From NCBI GenBank assembly GCA_035456465.1, contig DATIDD010000032.1, positions 32,382 to 96,381 on the forward strand: a DNA stretch of 64,000 bases, written 5' to 3'. Origin of the DNA: DATHTC01 sp035456465. GTDB lineage: Bacteria; Actinomycetota; Thermoleophilia; Gaiellales; Gaiellaceae. The position numbers and the translations under genes are program-made. The notes below the pieces were generated by a model. That model was not told where the DNA came from, did not search any database, and saw only the letters and a list, made by a program, of their open reading frames with translations. The number at the start of each line of letters is the position of its first letter. The first letter of the stretch is position 1. Shown in pieces: positions 15,934-24,271 of this stretch.

Positions 15934-16500
15934 CTAGGCGCGGCTGATGTAGCGGCGTTCCTTGGGGTCGACCTTGACCCGGTCGCCGGGGTTCACGAAC
16001 AGCGGCACCTGGACGACTGCTCCGGTCTCGAGCGTCGCGGGCTTGGTCACGTTCGAGACGGTGTCGCCCTTCACGCCCGGCTCGGTCTCGGCCACCGTCA
16101 GCTCCACCGACGCGGGCAGCTGCAACCCCCCGGGCCGCCCGTCGACGGTCAGCATCTGCACCGAGCTCGACGGCTGGAGGAACGCCAGCTCGTCCTCGAC
16201 CGAGGCGCGCGGAAGGCCGAACTGCTCGAACGTCTCCTCGTCCATGAACACGACCTCGTCCCCCGAGTCGTAGAGGTACTGCACCTGCTTCACCTCGGTG
16301 TGCACGCGCGGCATCTTCTCGCCTGCGCGGAAGGTGCGGTCGACCACGGCGCCCGTGGCGAGGCTCTTCAGCTTCGTCCGCACGAACGCGCCGCCCTTGC
16401 CGGGCTTCACGTGCTGGAACTCGACGATGCGCCACACCGCGCCGTCGAGCTCGACGTGCATCCCGTTCCGGAACTGCGCGGTGGAGACGACCTCGGCCAC
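15934..16500 (-). CDS. efp: Translation elongation factor P
   Basis: EF-P relieves ribosome stalling at proline runs. At 188 residues it has three beta-barrel domains; the loop carrying the modifiable residue is VKPGKGGAF with Lys near 34. The C-terminal domain includes GDTVSNVTKPATLETG and ends in a GDRVKVD(P)KERRYISRA stretch. GTG at 16500 is nine bases after a TACACT -10 box, pointing to a leaderless mRNA. It lies downstream of a Pro-dipeptidase-type gene, the usual actinobacterial pairing. Confidence 0.95.
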   Translation of the reverse strand: MAEVVSTAQFRNGMHVELDGAVWRIVEFQHVKPGKGGAFVRTKLKSLATGAVVDRTFRAGEKMPRVHTEVKQVQYLYDSGDEVVFMDEETFEQFGLPRASVEDELAFLQPSSSVQMLTVDGRPGGLQLPASVELTVAETEPGVKGDTVSNVTKPATLETGAVVQVPLFVNPGDRVKVDPKERRYISRA

Positions 16501-16509
16501 GGCGGGGCG

Positions 16510-16515
16510 AGTGTA
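16510..16515 (-). promoter_or_regulatory. -10 box (TACACT) for efp
   Basis: TACACT, nine bases before the efp GTG and overlapping the end of the upstream peptidase gene. The same hexamer lies before alaS, the MBL-fold gene and both tRNAs. Confidence 0.5.
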
Positions 16516-16516
16516 G

Positions 16517-17554
16517 CTAGGAGACGGTTCGTAGCTCCTTCGCCACCCGCGACATCCGCTCGCAGCCGCCGCCGGTGACGACCACGAGGTCCTCGATCCG
16601 GATCCCGCCCTCGCCGGGGAGGTAGATCCCCGGCTCGACGGAGACGACGTTCCCGGCTGCGAGCGTGTCCGCCGACTCCGGCCGCAGCACCGGCGCCTCG
16701 TGGATCTCCATCCCGACGCCGTGGCCGAGCCCGTGCCCGAAGGTCCCCTCGAACTCGGTCGCGTCGATCAGCCTCCGTGGCACCGCGTCGGCGTCCCTGC
16801 CGGACACGCCCGGGGCCACCGCCTCCAGCCCGGCGAGCTGCGCGTCGTGGACGAGCTCGTACGCGTCGGCGAGCCGGTCCGAGAGCTCGCCGACCGCGAA
16901 CGTGCGGGTGCAGTCCGAGCAGTAGCCGCCGAAGCGCGCGCCCGCGTCCACGATCACGGTGTCGCCGTGCTCGACCGTCCGCGCGCCGGGCTCGGTGTGC
17001 GGGTTCGCGGCGTTCGGCCCCGACGCGACGATCACCGGGAAGGCGAGCCCCTGCCCGCCCTCCTCGTGGAGCAGCTGCTCCATCCGCCACGCCAGCTCCG
17101 CCTCGCTGCGGCCGACGAACGGCTCCTCGGCGAGGCGCTCGAACGCGCGGTCGGTGATCCCGGCGGCGACCCGGATCGCGTCGAGCTCCTCGGGCTCCTT
17201 CACCGCGCGCAGGCCCAGCGTCAGGCCCGTCGTCGGCACGAGCTCGAGCTCGCCCCGGGCGAGCGTCTCGGCGGCGGCGTAGGTGACGTGGTCGGCTTCG
17301 AACAGGATCCGGCCGGAGAGTCGCTCCGCGAGGCCGACGTACAGGTTGCGGCTCACCTCGACGAACTCCGCGCTCTCGAGCCGGCGACCCTGCTCGGCGT
17401 ACCGGAAGTCGGCGAAGACGCGCACGCGGTCGGGCTCCACGAGCGCCGCGGCGTTCGAGCTCGCGAAGCCGGTGAGGTAGCGGACGTTGACGAGGTTGGT
17501 GACGAGGATCGGCCCGTCGACGAGCGCGCGGAGGCGTTCGACGCGCTCGTTCAC
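16517..17554 (-). CDS. Xaa-Pro peptidase (M24 family)
   Basis: A 345-residue cytoplasmic M24 metallopeptidase that cleaves at proline bonds (dipeptidase PepQ or aminopeptidase P type). The N-terminal creatinase-like domain covers about 1-125, and the catalytic pita-bread domain contains the metal ligands: Asp in VIVDAGA, Asp in YCSDCTRTF, His in GHGLGHGVG, Glu in EIHEAP and Glu in RIEDL. GTG at 17554 overlaps the aroQ stop as GTGA. Upstream of efp, as in many actinobacteria. PepQ and PepP cannot be separated on sequence here. Confidence 0.88.
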   Translation of the reverse strand: MNERVERLRALVDGPILVTNLVNVRYLTGFASSNAAALVEPDRVRVFADFRYAEQGRRLESAEFVEVSRNLYVGLAERLSGRILFEADHVTYAAAETLARGELELVPTTGLTLGLRAVKEPEELDAIRVAAGITDRAFERLAEEPFVGRSEAELAWRMEQLLHEEGGQGLAFPVIVASGPNAANPHTEPGARTVEHGDTVIVDAGARFGGYCSDCTRTFAVGELSDRLADAYELVHDAQLAGLEAVAPGVSGRDADAVPRRLIDATEFEGTFGHGLGHGVGMEIHEAPVLRPESADTLAAGNVVSVEPGIYLPGEGGIRIEDLVVVTGGGCERMSRVAKELRTVS

Positions 17555-17982
17555 CCGGCCGCCCCGACGAGGTACTCCAGCGCCTCGCGGTACCCGTCGG
17601 GGCCCTTGCCGGTGATGCGGTGCGCGCGGACGTCCTCGAGCACGGAGACGCGCCGCCACTCCTCCCGCGCGTCCACGTCCGAGAGGTGCACCTCGACCAC
17701 GGGGACCGGGACGAGCTCGAGCGCGTCGCGGATCGCCCACGAGTAGTGCGTCCACGCGGCCGGGTTGACGATCGCGCCCGACACGCCGTCGAGCAGATCG
17801 TGGCAGAACTCGACGTACTCGCCCTCGTGGTTCGTCTGCCGGCAGCGCACGGTGACCCCGAGCTCGCTGCCCCACGCGTAGATGCGCGTCTCGAGCTCGG
17901 ACAGGCTCAACCCGCCGTACATCGCGGGGTCGCGGCGACCGAGCACGTCGATGTTCACGCCGTTCAGGACGTCCACCCGCAT
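17551..17982 (-). CDS. aroQ: Type II 3-dehydroquinate dehydratase
   Basis: Dehydrates 3-dehydroquinate to 3-dehydroshikimate in the shikimate pathway. 143 residues, the normal flavodoxin-like size. The usual GPNLNLLGxREPxxYG start is represented by LNGVNIDVLGRRDPAMYGG with the catalytic Tyr; QTNHEGEYVE, the substrate segment NPAAWTHYSWAIRDAL and the catalytic-region VEVHLSDVDAREEWR follow. ATG at 17982 is nine bases after TAAGCT, a likely -10 box that overlaps the stop of the upstream aroKB gene. Confidence 0.92.
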   Translation of the reverse strand: MRVDVLNGVNIDVLGRRDPAMYGGLSLSELETRIYAWGSELGVTVRCRQTNHEGEYVEFCHDLLDGVSGAIVNPAAWTHYSWAIRDALELVPVPVVEVHLSDVDAREEWRRVSVLEDVRAHRITGKGPDGYREALEYLVGAAG

Positions 17983-17991
17983 CGTCGGCCG

Positions 17992-17997
17992 AGCTTA
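17992..17997 (-). promoter_or_regulatory. -10 box (TAAGCT) for aroQ
   Basis: TAAGCT overlaps the TAA stop of aroKB and ends nine bases before the aroQ ATG, so aroQ and the peptidase probably have an internal leaderless promoter. Confidence 0.4.
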
Positions 17998-19428
17998 TCC
18001 GGCGATCAGCGCGTCGAGCGCCGCGCGCACGTCGTCCTCCGGCACCTCGACCCCCCACCGCGGCCGTCCCGGCGCGTCCAGGAGGACGAGGCGGAGGCGG
18101 CCGTCGGCGGCCTTCTTGTCCCGCCGCAACGCCGCCCAGGCCCGCTCGCGGTCGACGCGCACGGGACGCGGGTCGAGCAGGCGTCGGACGGGCTCGTCGT
18201 CGACCCCGGAGAGCCGGAGCGCCGCGAGCAGCCCGAGCGCGACCGCCCGCCCGTGGGTCACTCCCTCGTACCCCGCCGCCGCCTCGAGCGCGTGCGCGAA
18301 GGTGTGGCCGAGGTTGAGCACGTTGCGCGGCCCGCGGTCGTGCGGGTCGCGCAGGCATACGGCCGCCTTGAACGCGGCGCAGCGGCGGACGAGCTCGGGC
18401 TCCGGCAGCTCCCACAGCGGCTCGCCGGCGAGGAGCCCGGTCTTCACCACCTCGGCCAGGCCCTCGCGCCGCTGCCCCTCGGGGAGCGTCGCCAGGAGCG
18501 ACGGGTCGACCACGGTCGCCGCCGGCCAGTGGAAGGCGCCGACGAGGTTCTTGCCGCCGCGGAGGTTCACCGCGGTCTTCCCGCCGATCGCGGCGTCGAC
18601 CTGGCCCACGAGCGTCGTCGGCACCGGTACCCACGCGATCCCGCGCAGGTAGGCCGAGGCCGCGAAGCCCCCGGCGTCGGTCGTGCAGCCGCCGCCGAGG
18701 GCGACGAGCGTGCCGCCGCGGTCGAGGCGGAGGTCGTCCCAGAGCCGCCCGACCGCTTCGAGCGTCTTCGCCTCCTCGCCCGGCGGCAGCTCGTGGGTCG
18801 AGTCGAGACGCGCCCCGAGCGCCAGCTGCGCGTCGGCGCCGTGGATCCCGGCCACGTGCGGGTCCGAGACGAGCGCGACGCGGCCGGCGCCCGGGACGAG
18901 CGAGCCGAGCAGCCCGAGCGCGCCCGGCTCGACGTGGACGCCGGCGGCGGCCAGCGCGATTCCGTCGACGTCGCGCGTCCTGGCGTCGGCGACCTCCTGG
19001 TAGAGGGCCTCCCGCTCCTCGTACAGCCGGCGGAACTCGCCCTCGTCCTGCGCCAGGGGCCGCTCCGAGCCGGCCACGCGCGCCCACGCCTCGTCGACGT
19101 CGACCTCCACGAGCACGGCGACGGCCCGCGCGCGGAGCGCCTCCCGCACCCGCTCGGAGAGGATCGCGCCGCCGCCGAGGGACAGGACGGCGGGCACGGC
19201 ATCCGCGAGCGCCTCGACGGTCAGCTCCTCCTCGAGCTCACGGAACGCCGCCTCGCCGCGCTCGGCCCACAGGCGCGCGATCGGCAGCCCGACCTCCCGC
19301 TCCAGCTCCGCGTCGACGTCGACGAACGGCCGTCCGAGCCGCGCCGCGGCCTCCGCGCCGAGGCTCGACTTCCCCGAGCCCATGAAGCCGACGAGGGCGA
19401 CGTGTCGGGTCAGCGCCGCCGGGCCCAC
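17995..19428 (-). CDS. aroKB: Bifunctional shikimate kinase / 3-dehydroquinate synthase
   Basis: One 477-residue frame encodes two shikimate-pathway enzymes. Residues 1 to about 165 are shikimate kinase: Walker A GFMGSGKSS at 14-22, then FVDVDAELE, RELEEE, and GGGAILS. From about 175 it is dehydroquinate synthase: LPPGEEAKTLEAVGRLWDDL, ALGGGCTTDAGGFAASAYLRG, TTLVGQVDAAIGGKTAVN, NLVGAFHWP and LGHTFAHALE. The segment GGGCTTDAGGF departs from the common GGGVVGDLAGF. GTG at 19428 overlaps aroC by 19 bases; a CTG at 19413 overlapping the aroC stop (CTGA) is a less likely start. Fusion guarantees a 1:1 ratio of these non-consecutive steps. Confidence 0.92.
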   Translation of the reverse strand: MGPAALTRHVALVGFMGSGKSSLGAEAAARLGRPFVDVDAELEREVGLPIARLWAERGEAAFRELEEELTVEALADAVPAVLSLGGGAILSERVREALRARAVAVLVEVDVDEAWARVAGSERPLAQDEGEFRRLYEEREALYQEVADARTRDVDGIALAAAGVHVEPGALGLLGSLVPGAGRVALVSDPHVAGIHGADAQLALGARLDSTHELPPGEEAKTLEAVGRLWDDLRLDRGGTLVALGGGCTTDAGGFAASAYLRGIAWVPVPTTLVGQVDAAIGGKTAVNLRGGKNLVGAFHWPAATVVDPSLLATLPEGQRREGLAEVVKTGLLAGEPLWELPEPELVRRCAAFKAAVCLRDPHDRGPRNVLNLGHTFAHALEAAAGYEGVTHGRAVALGLLAALRLSGVDDEPVRRLLDPRPVRVDRERAWAALRRDKKAADGRLRLVLLDAPGRPRWGVEVPEDDVRAALDALIAG

Positions 19429-20504
19429 GGGATCCGCGCGAGGTAGTGCGCGTGGGCGGCCACGAGGTCCCCGATCGCGTCCCCGCCGAACTTCTCGCGG
19501 GTCGCGCGGGCGAGCTCCCACGCCACCGCCGCCTCCGCGACGACCGCGAGCGCCTCGACGGCGGCGACGTCGCTGCGCTCGACGAGCGCCTCGGCCGGCT
19601 CGCCGGACTCGAGGTCGACGGTCCGCAGCGGGCGCATCAGCGTCGGCAGCGGCTTCATCGCGAGGCGGACGACGACCTCCTCGCCGTTCGAGATGCCGCC
19701 CTCGATCCCGCCGGCGCGGTTCGTCGTGCGACGGAGGCCCTCGCCGATCTCGTCGTGCGCGGCCGACCCCCGCTCGCGGGCCAGCGCGAGCCCGTCGCCG
19801 ACCTCCACGCTCTTCACGGCCTGGATCCCCATCAGCGCCGCGGCCAGCCGGGCGTCGAGCCGGGCCTCCCGCGTCGCATAGGAGCCGAGCCCGGGCGGCA
19901 CCCCCGTCGCGCGTACCTCGGCCACCCCGCCGAGCGTGTCGCGGTCGCCCCGGGCCGCGTCGACCGCGGCGCGCATCTCCTCCTCCCCCGTCGCGCCGCC
20001 GATCTCCACGGCCGCGCCGCGCACGTCGACCCCGAGCTGTCGGAGGAGCGCCTTCGCGACCGCCCCCGCGGCGACGTGGACCGCCGTGTGGCGCGCGCTC
20101 GCCCGCTCGAGCGCGTCGCGGACGTCGTCGAGGCCGTACTTGAGCGCACCCGAGAGGTCGGCGTGGCCGGGCCGCGGCACCGTCACGCGCCTCGTGCCCT
20201 TCCCCGCCGGCTCTCCCTCCGGCCGCCACGGGGCCATCCCCCAGGCCCAGTTCGCGTGGTCGCGGTTGCGGACGACGAGCGCGAGCGGCGTCCCCAGCGT
20301 CCGGCCGTGCCGGAGGCCGGCGAGCACCTCGACCTCGTCCGTCTCGATGCGCTGGCGTGGGCTGCGGCCGTAGCCCTCCTGCCGCCGCCGCAGGTCGTCG
20401 TCGATCGCGGCCCGGTCGAGCTCGAGCCCGGCCGGCAGCCCGGTGAGGATCGCGACGAGCGCGGGGCCGTGCGACTCGCCGGCGGTGACGAGCGCGAGGG
20501 TCAC
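19410..20504 (-). CDS. aroC: Chorismate synthase
   Basis: FMN-dependent enzyme converting EPSP to chorismate, the last common step to aromatic amino acids. The 364-residue protein starts at GTG 20504 (TLALVTAGESHGP), with the conserved DLRRRQEGYGRSPRQRIETD, VPRPGHADLSGALKYG, RASARHTA and GGIEGGISNGE segments. The reading frame is open about 180 codons further upstream, but that part runs antisense to the VWA gene and is not coding. A TACGCT -10 box seven bases before GTG makes this the head of the long minus-strand block. Confidence 0.95.
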   Translation of the reverse strand: MTLALVTAGESHGPALVAILTGLPAGLELDRAAIDDDLRRRQEGYGRSPRQRIETDEVEVLAGLRHGRTLGTPLALVVRNRDHANWAWGMAPWRPEGEPAGKGTRRVTVPRPGHADLSGALKYGLDDVRDALERASARHTAVHVAAGAVAKALLRQLGVDVRGAAVEIGGATGEEEMRAAVDAARGDRDTLGGVAEVRATGVPPGLGSYATREARLDARLAAALMGIQAVKSVEVGDGLALARERGSAAHDEIGEGLRRTTNRAGGIEGGISNGEEVVVRLAMKPLPTLMRPLRTVDLESGEPAEALVERSDVAAVEALAVVAEAAVAWELARATREKFGGDAIGDLVAAHAHYLARIPWARRR

Positions 20505-20511
20505 GGCGCGG

Positions 20512-20517
20512 AGCGTA
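20512..20517 (-). promoter_or_regulatory. -10 box (TACGCT) for aroC and the downstream block
   Basis: TACGCT seven bases before the aroC GTG; the transcript would be leaderless. It is divergent from the VWA-protein promoter, for which TACTAA at 20568-20573 is the best visible candidate. Confidence 0.5.
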
Positions 20518-20607
20518 CAGCGGCGCCCCAGGCGCGACCGCGGGGGTTGCGTCCCGGCTGCACGTGTACTAAGACGTGAGGTAGGAGGCAGGAGGGAGAT
20601 CACGTGC

Positions 20608-20686
20608 GCGCCGGAACCGAGGACGGCGCTGCGGCACGGGCCCTGGACGTCGTGGCTTTCCCGCCTCAGAGCGATAGCCATTCGAC
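20608..20686 (+). promoter_or_regulatory. Candidate structured 5' leader of the VWA/DUF11 gene
   Basis: The leader before the ATG at 20704 can fold into two elements. The first is a 5-bp stem GCGCC (20608-20612) with GGCGC (20625-20629) around a purine-rich loop. The second is a nested hairpin: GTCG (20649-20652) with CGAC (20683-20686), TGGCT (20653-20657) with AGCCA (20676-20680), and CGC (20662-20664) with GCG (20671-20673). It does not match the c-di-GMP-I, cobalamin or ydaO consensus as I know them. It may be a cis-regulatory RNA, but only pairing within one sequence supports it. Confidence 0.35.
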
Positions 20687-20703
20687 AAGGGGGTTCGAGC
20701 TCC

Positions 20704-22437
20704 ATGGGCACTGCCCGAAATCGCGCCCGCCGGCGTCTGCTGGGGACGCTGACGGCGCTTGCGAGCCTGACGGTCACGCTCGTTGCCGGCGCGGCCGTCG
20801 CCGCGCCCGGGGTGACACCGGCCACGGTGACGGACGAGATGCTGCCGGGCGAGACGGCGACGATCGCCAAGAGCGTCGAGACGTCGCCGATCCCGCCGCG
20901 GCCGGACATCTTCTTCCTCGCCGACACCACGGGGAGCATGGGCGGGGCGATCGCCAACGTCCGCACCAACGCCGCCTCGGTGATGAGCCAGGTGCTCGCC
21001 GCGCAGCCCGACGCGCAGTTCGGCGTCGGCGAGTACAAGGACGTCGGCGACGCGTTCGTCTACCGGCTGAACCAGGCCATCACCGCGAACACCACGGACG
21101 TCCAGACGGGCATCAACGCCTGGGCGGCGAGCGGCGGCGGCGACACGCCGGAGGCGCAGCTGTTCGCGCTCCAGTCGCTGGCGACGAGCGCCGCCACCGG
21201 CTTCCGGACCGGCTCGTCGCGGATCGTCGTCTGGTTCGGCGACGCACCCGGCCACGACCCGAGCAACGGGGCGACGGAGGCCTCGGCCACCGCCGCACTC
21301 GTCGCGGCCGGGATCCGCGTGATCGCGATCAGCACCGGCGCGAACCAGCTCAACGCGACCGGCCAGGCGACCAGGATCACGAACGCGACCGGCGGCGTGT
21401 TCCTCCCCGGCGCGAGCGACTCGCAGGTGGCGGATGCGATCCTCGCCGGGCTGCAGAACCTGCCCGCCACGGTCACGCACAGCGTCACCTGTCCTGCGGG
21501 CGTGTCCGCGACCCTCACGCCTGCGAGCCAGACGGTGACGAGCGGCGGCACGGTCAACTTCTCCGAGACCTACGGCGTCGACGCCGGGACGCTCGCCGGC
21601 ACCTACGTGTGCACCGTCGACTTCCTCGTCAACGGCGTCGCCGGCGGGCCTGCGTTCCGGGAGACGATCACGATCACCGTCCCGGCGCCGGATCTGGCGA
21701 TCACCAAGACCGGCCCGGCACTCGTGACCGAGGGCAACGACGTCACGTACACCGTCACGGCCAGCAACCTGGGCCCGACGACGGCGACCGGCGTCACGGT
21801 CAGCGACCCGGTGCCCGCAGGCTCGACCTTCGTCTCGGCGAGCGCCGGCTGCACCCAGGCCGCAGGCGTGGTCACGTGCACCGCCGGCACGCTCGCTCCC
21901 GGAGCCTCGGCTGCGTTCACGATCGTGGTCAAGGCGGGCTCGGGGACGTCGCTGACGAACACGGCGACGGTCGCGGGCGACCAGCCCGACCCGAACCTCG
22001 CCAACAACTCGGCGACCGTGGTCACCGAGATCAACCTCAACCCCGTGTGCACCGCGGCCGTCACGGGCCTCGGCGACCTCTGGCCGCCGAACCACAAGCT
22101 CGTGTCCGGCCGGATCGCCGGCGTCACCGATCCCGACGGCGACCCGGTCTCGCTCACGATCACCGGGATCACCCAGGACGAGCCGGTCGACGCGACCGGG
22201 AACGGCGACGGAAACACGTCGCCCGACGCCACGATCGGCTCCGGCGGCGCATTCGCGGTTCGCGCCGAGCGGGCCGGGACGGGCGACGGACGCGTGTACG
22301 CGATCGCGTTCACCGCGTCCGACGGCCTCGGGGGCAGCTGCTCCGCCACGCTGCTCGCCGGCGTCCCGCACGACCAGGGCAACGGCGACACGGCGGTGAA
22401 CTCGGCTCCGCCGTCGTACGACTCCACGGCGCCGTAG
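20704..22437 (+). CDS. Secreted VWA-domain protein with DUF11 repeat
   Basis: A 577-residue exported protein. A signal peptide spans about 1-33 (RNRARRR then a hydrophobic core ending AGAAVAA). A von Willebrand A domain follows (about 60-250) with a MIDAS-like DTTGSMGGAI, so it likely binds a metal and a partner protein. Around 290-330 is a Cys-containing beta domain, about 335-440 a DUF11 repeat (PDLAITKTGPALVTEGNDVTYTV), and the last 130 residues hold further Ig-like beta sequence (WPPNHKLV). No LPXTG motif or C-terminal helix is seen, so it is probably free or loosely bound to the wall. ATG at 20704 follows AAGGGGG by 10 bases; upstream in-frame codons lack a signal peptide. Confidence 0.8.
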   Translation: MGTARNRARRRLLGTLTALASLTVTLVAGAAVAAPGVTPATVTDEMLPGETATIAKSVETSPIPPRPDIFFLADTTGSMGGAIANVRTNAASVMSQVLAAQPDAQFGVGEYKDVGDAFVYRLNQAITANTTDVQTGINAWAASGGGDTPEAQLFALQSLATSAATGFRTGSSRIVVWFGDAPGHDPSNGATEASATAALVAAGIRVIAISTGANQLNATGQATRITNATGGVFLPGASDSQVADAILAGLQNLPATVTHSVTCPAGVSATLTPASQTVTSGGTVNFSETYGVDAGTLAGTYVCTVDFLVNGVAGGPAFRETITITVPAPDLAITKTGPALVTEGNDVTYTVTASNLGPTTATGVTVSDPVPAGSTFVSASAGCTQAAGVVTCTAGTLAPGASAAFTIVVKAGSGTSLTNTATVAGDQPDPNLANNSATVVTEINLNPVCTAAVTGLGDLWPPNHKLVSGRIAGVTDPDGDPVSLTITGITQDEPVDATGNGDGNTSPDATIGSGGAFAVRAERAGTGDGRVYAIAFTASDGLGGSCSATLLAGVPHDQGNGDTAVNSAPPSYDSTAP

Positions 22438-22458
22438 GGCGGCGGCAACGTGGTGCGA

Positions 22459-22486
22459 GGGAGGGCCCGCCACGGCGGGCCCTCCC
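22459..22486. terminator. Bidirectional hairpin terminator
   Basis: A perfect 12-bp stem, GGGAGGGCCCGC (22459-22470) and GCGGGCCCTCCC (22475-22486), with loop CACG, lies exactly between the convergent VWA gene and aroE. There is no U-tract, as is common in high-GC actinobacteria. Confidence 0.75.
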
Positions 22487-22491
22487 CGCGT

Positions 22492-23223
22492 CTAGGGCCG
22501 AACGACGCTGCGCATCACCTCGATCGGCGCCGGGATCCCCGTCCAGCGCTCGAACGAGGCCGCGCCCTGGCGGACGAGGATCTCGAGGCCGTCGACGACG
22601 CGGCACCCCGCCGTCCGGGCCGCGGCCACGAGGGCGGTGTCGTCGCCGTCGCGCGTGTACGCGAGGTCGACCACCGTCTGGCCCGGGCGCGGCTCGACCA
22701 GCAGTCCGTCCACGACCGGCGTGGCGTTCACGAGCAGGGTCGCGTCCGCGTCCCGCGGCGGCCAGTCGGGGTCGCGCCGACCGGCGAGGCGGACCTCCGC
22801 GCCGGCGTCGGAGAGCGCCGCGGCGACCGCGAGCGCCGCGCCGCCCCCGCCGAGCACGAGCGCGCGTGCCCCGCGCGGCTCCACCGCGTCGACGACGGCG
22901 GCCCCGTCGGTCGACGAGCCGAGGATCCGGCCATCGCGGACGACGAGGGTGTTGACCGACGCGGCGCGGGCGGCGGCACGGTCGAGCTCGTCGCAGAGCT
23001 CGGCGACGGCGCGCTTGTGCGGGATCGTCACGTTCGCCCCGGCGAAGCCGAGGGCGACGAGCCCGCGGACGGCGTCCTCGAGCTCGGCGGGGCCGACGTC
23101 GAGCGCGACGTAGGCCCAGTCGAGGCCGCGCGCGGCGAAGGCCGCGTTCTGCATCGCCGGCGAGCGCGAGTGCGCGACGGGGTGCCCGAGCAGCGCGACG
23201 AGGCGGGTGGAGGCGGTGATCAT
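22492..23223 (-). CDS. aroE: Shikimate dehydrogenase
   Basis: Reduces 3-dehydroshikimate to shikimate with NADPH. The 243-residue protein has the substrate-binding GHPVAHSRSPAMQNAAF at the N-terminus, the catalytic Lys in NVTIPHKRAV, Asp in SSTDGAAVV, a GGGGAALAV nucleotide loop and the NATP segment. ATG at 23223 gives the standard start; GAGAAT six bases upstream may be its -10. An in-frame extension upstream (PIAPRAPREN) is unlikely. It supplies the shikimate step absent from the aro block at 17.5-20.5 kb. Confidence 0.93.
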   Translation of the reverse strand: MITASTRLVALLGHPVAHSRSPAMQNAAFAARGLDWAYVALDVGPAELEDAVRGLVALGFAGANVTIPHKRAVAELCDELDRAAARAASVNTLVVRDGRILGSSTDGAAVVDAVEPRGARALVLGGGGAALAVAAALSDAGAEVRLAGRRDPDWPPRDADATLLVNATPVVDGLLVEPRPGQTVVDLAYTRDGDDTALVAAARTAGCRVVDGLEILVRQGAASFERWTGIPAPIEVMRSVVRP

Positions 23224-23283
23224 GCGCCCATTCTCGCGTGGCGCCCGTGGAGCGATCGGCACGGACTCGTCACGAAGCGGCCA

Positions 23284-23318
23284 GGTCCGGGGACAGTCCT
23301 AGGGACTGTCCCCGGACC
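23284..23318. repeat. Palindromic element, possible REP/MITE-type repeat
   Basis: A perfect 16-bp inverted repeat, GGTCCGGGGACAGTCC (23284-23299) and its complement (23303-23318), with a 3-base TAG loop, in the 130-base gap between mltG and aroE. It could act as a terminator for mltG, but the long perfect arms and absence of a U-tract make it look more like a dispersed REP or MITE-like unit. The copy number in the genome cannot be seen here. Confidence 0.6.
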
Positions 23319-23353
23319 GGCAGGGTGCCGGCCGCTCGGCGCGCCTGCGCCGC

Positions 23354-24271
23354 TCAGCCGCAGCCGTAGCCGTACTCGCAGGCCTTGCGGTAGAACTCCG
23401 CCTCGCTCGCGGTGAAGAAGTGGTGCACCTTGTCGGGCTTGCGGACGAAGAACAGGTACGGGGCCTTCGCCGGGTGCGCGGCCGCCTGGATCGAGGCGAG
23501 GCCCGGGTTCGCGATCGGCGTCGGCGGCAGCCCGGTGCGCGTGCGCGTGTTGTACGGGTTGTCGGACTCGAGCTGCGACTGCCGCAGCGGCTCCGTCCCC
23601 GGGACGTCGAGCCCGTAGCGGATCGTCGCGTCGATCCCGAGCGGCATCCGGGCCTTGAGCCGGTTGTAGATCACGGCGGCCACCAGCGGCCGCTCGTCCG
23701 GGGCGATCGTCTCCTTCTCGACCATCGAGGCGATGATCACGACGTCGTACGCGGTGAGGTTCTTCGCGGCCGCCGCCTTCAGGTCGACCTTCCGCCACGC
23801 CTTCCGGAACGCGGTCAGCTGCTTCTCCACGAGCTGGCGCGTCGTCGTCTTCGCGGTGAAGTCGTAGGTGGCCGGAAAGAGGAACCCCTCGAGCGGGCGG
23901 CGCTTGCCGTCGCCGGCGAACTCGGCCGGCAGCCGGCTCCGCGCCGTGAGGGCGAGGTACTGCTTCTCGGACAGCCGCGGGGTCACCTTGCGCTTCCGGC
24001 GCGCGATCCGGTCGACCGCCGTGATCCGCGCGGCCATCTGCTTCCGGGTGAAGCCCTCGGGGAAGACGATGCGCAGCGGCTTCGGCGGCGGCGCGGCCGC
24101 GGTGGTCGCCGGCGGCGACGGCGGATCGTCGGCTGCGACGCCGTTGACCGCCTTCGCCCCGAGCCACACGGCGACGCCGATCGCGCCGACGAGCAGCGTC
24201 AGCGCGACGACGCGACGGACGACGACCCGCCGCGACGTCGGCCCCGACGGCCTGTCGGCCCGCACGCTCAC
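23354..24271 (-). CDS. mltG: Endolytic murein transglycosylase MltG
   Basis: Membrane-anchored enzyme that cuts nascent glycan strands and sets peptidoglycan chain length. A cytoplasmic Arg-rich start is followed by one membrane helix (about 20-42), a Pro-rich linker, and a LysM-like part (about 65-130). The YceG catalytic domain contains the Glu of IIASMVEKET, then YNRL, PLGIDATIRYG and PYNTRTRTGLPPTPI. At 305 residues it is near normal. GTG at 24271 overlaps the ruvX stop (GTGA). alaS-ruvX-mltG-aroE is the usual order in many bacteria. Confidence 0.93.
   Translation of the reverse strand: MSVRADRPSGPTSRRVVVRRVVALTLLVGAIGVAVWLGAKAVNGVAADDPPSPPATTAAAPPPKPLRIVFPEGFTRKQMAARITAVDRIARRKRKVTPRLSEKQYLALTARSRLPAEFAGDGKRRPLEGFLFPATYDFTAKTTTRQLVEKQLTAFRKAWRKVDLKAAAAKNLTAYDVVIIASMVEKETIAPDERPLVAAVIYNRLKARMPLGIDATIRYGLDVPGTEPLRQSQLESDNPYNTRTRTGLPPTPIANPGLASIQAAAHPAKAPYLFFVRKPDKVHHFFTASEAEFYRKACEYGYGCG

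Noticed and set aside
19411..19413. CTG start for aroKB overlapping the aroC stop
   Set aside because: A GTG five codons upstream is available and gives a normal N-terminus, so the simpler start is kept.
20608..20686. Cyclic di-GMP-I (GEMM) riboswitch
   Set aside because: The conserved GEMM core sequences are absent; only generic stems are present, so it is listed as an unclassified leader.
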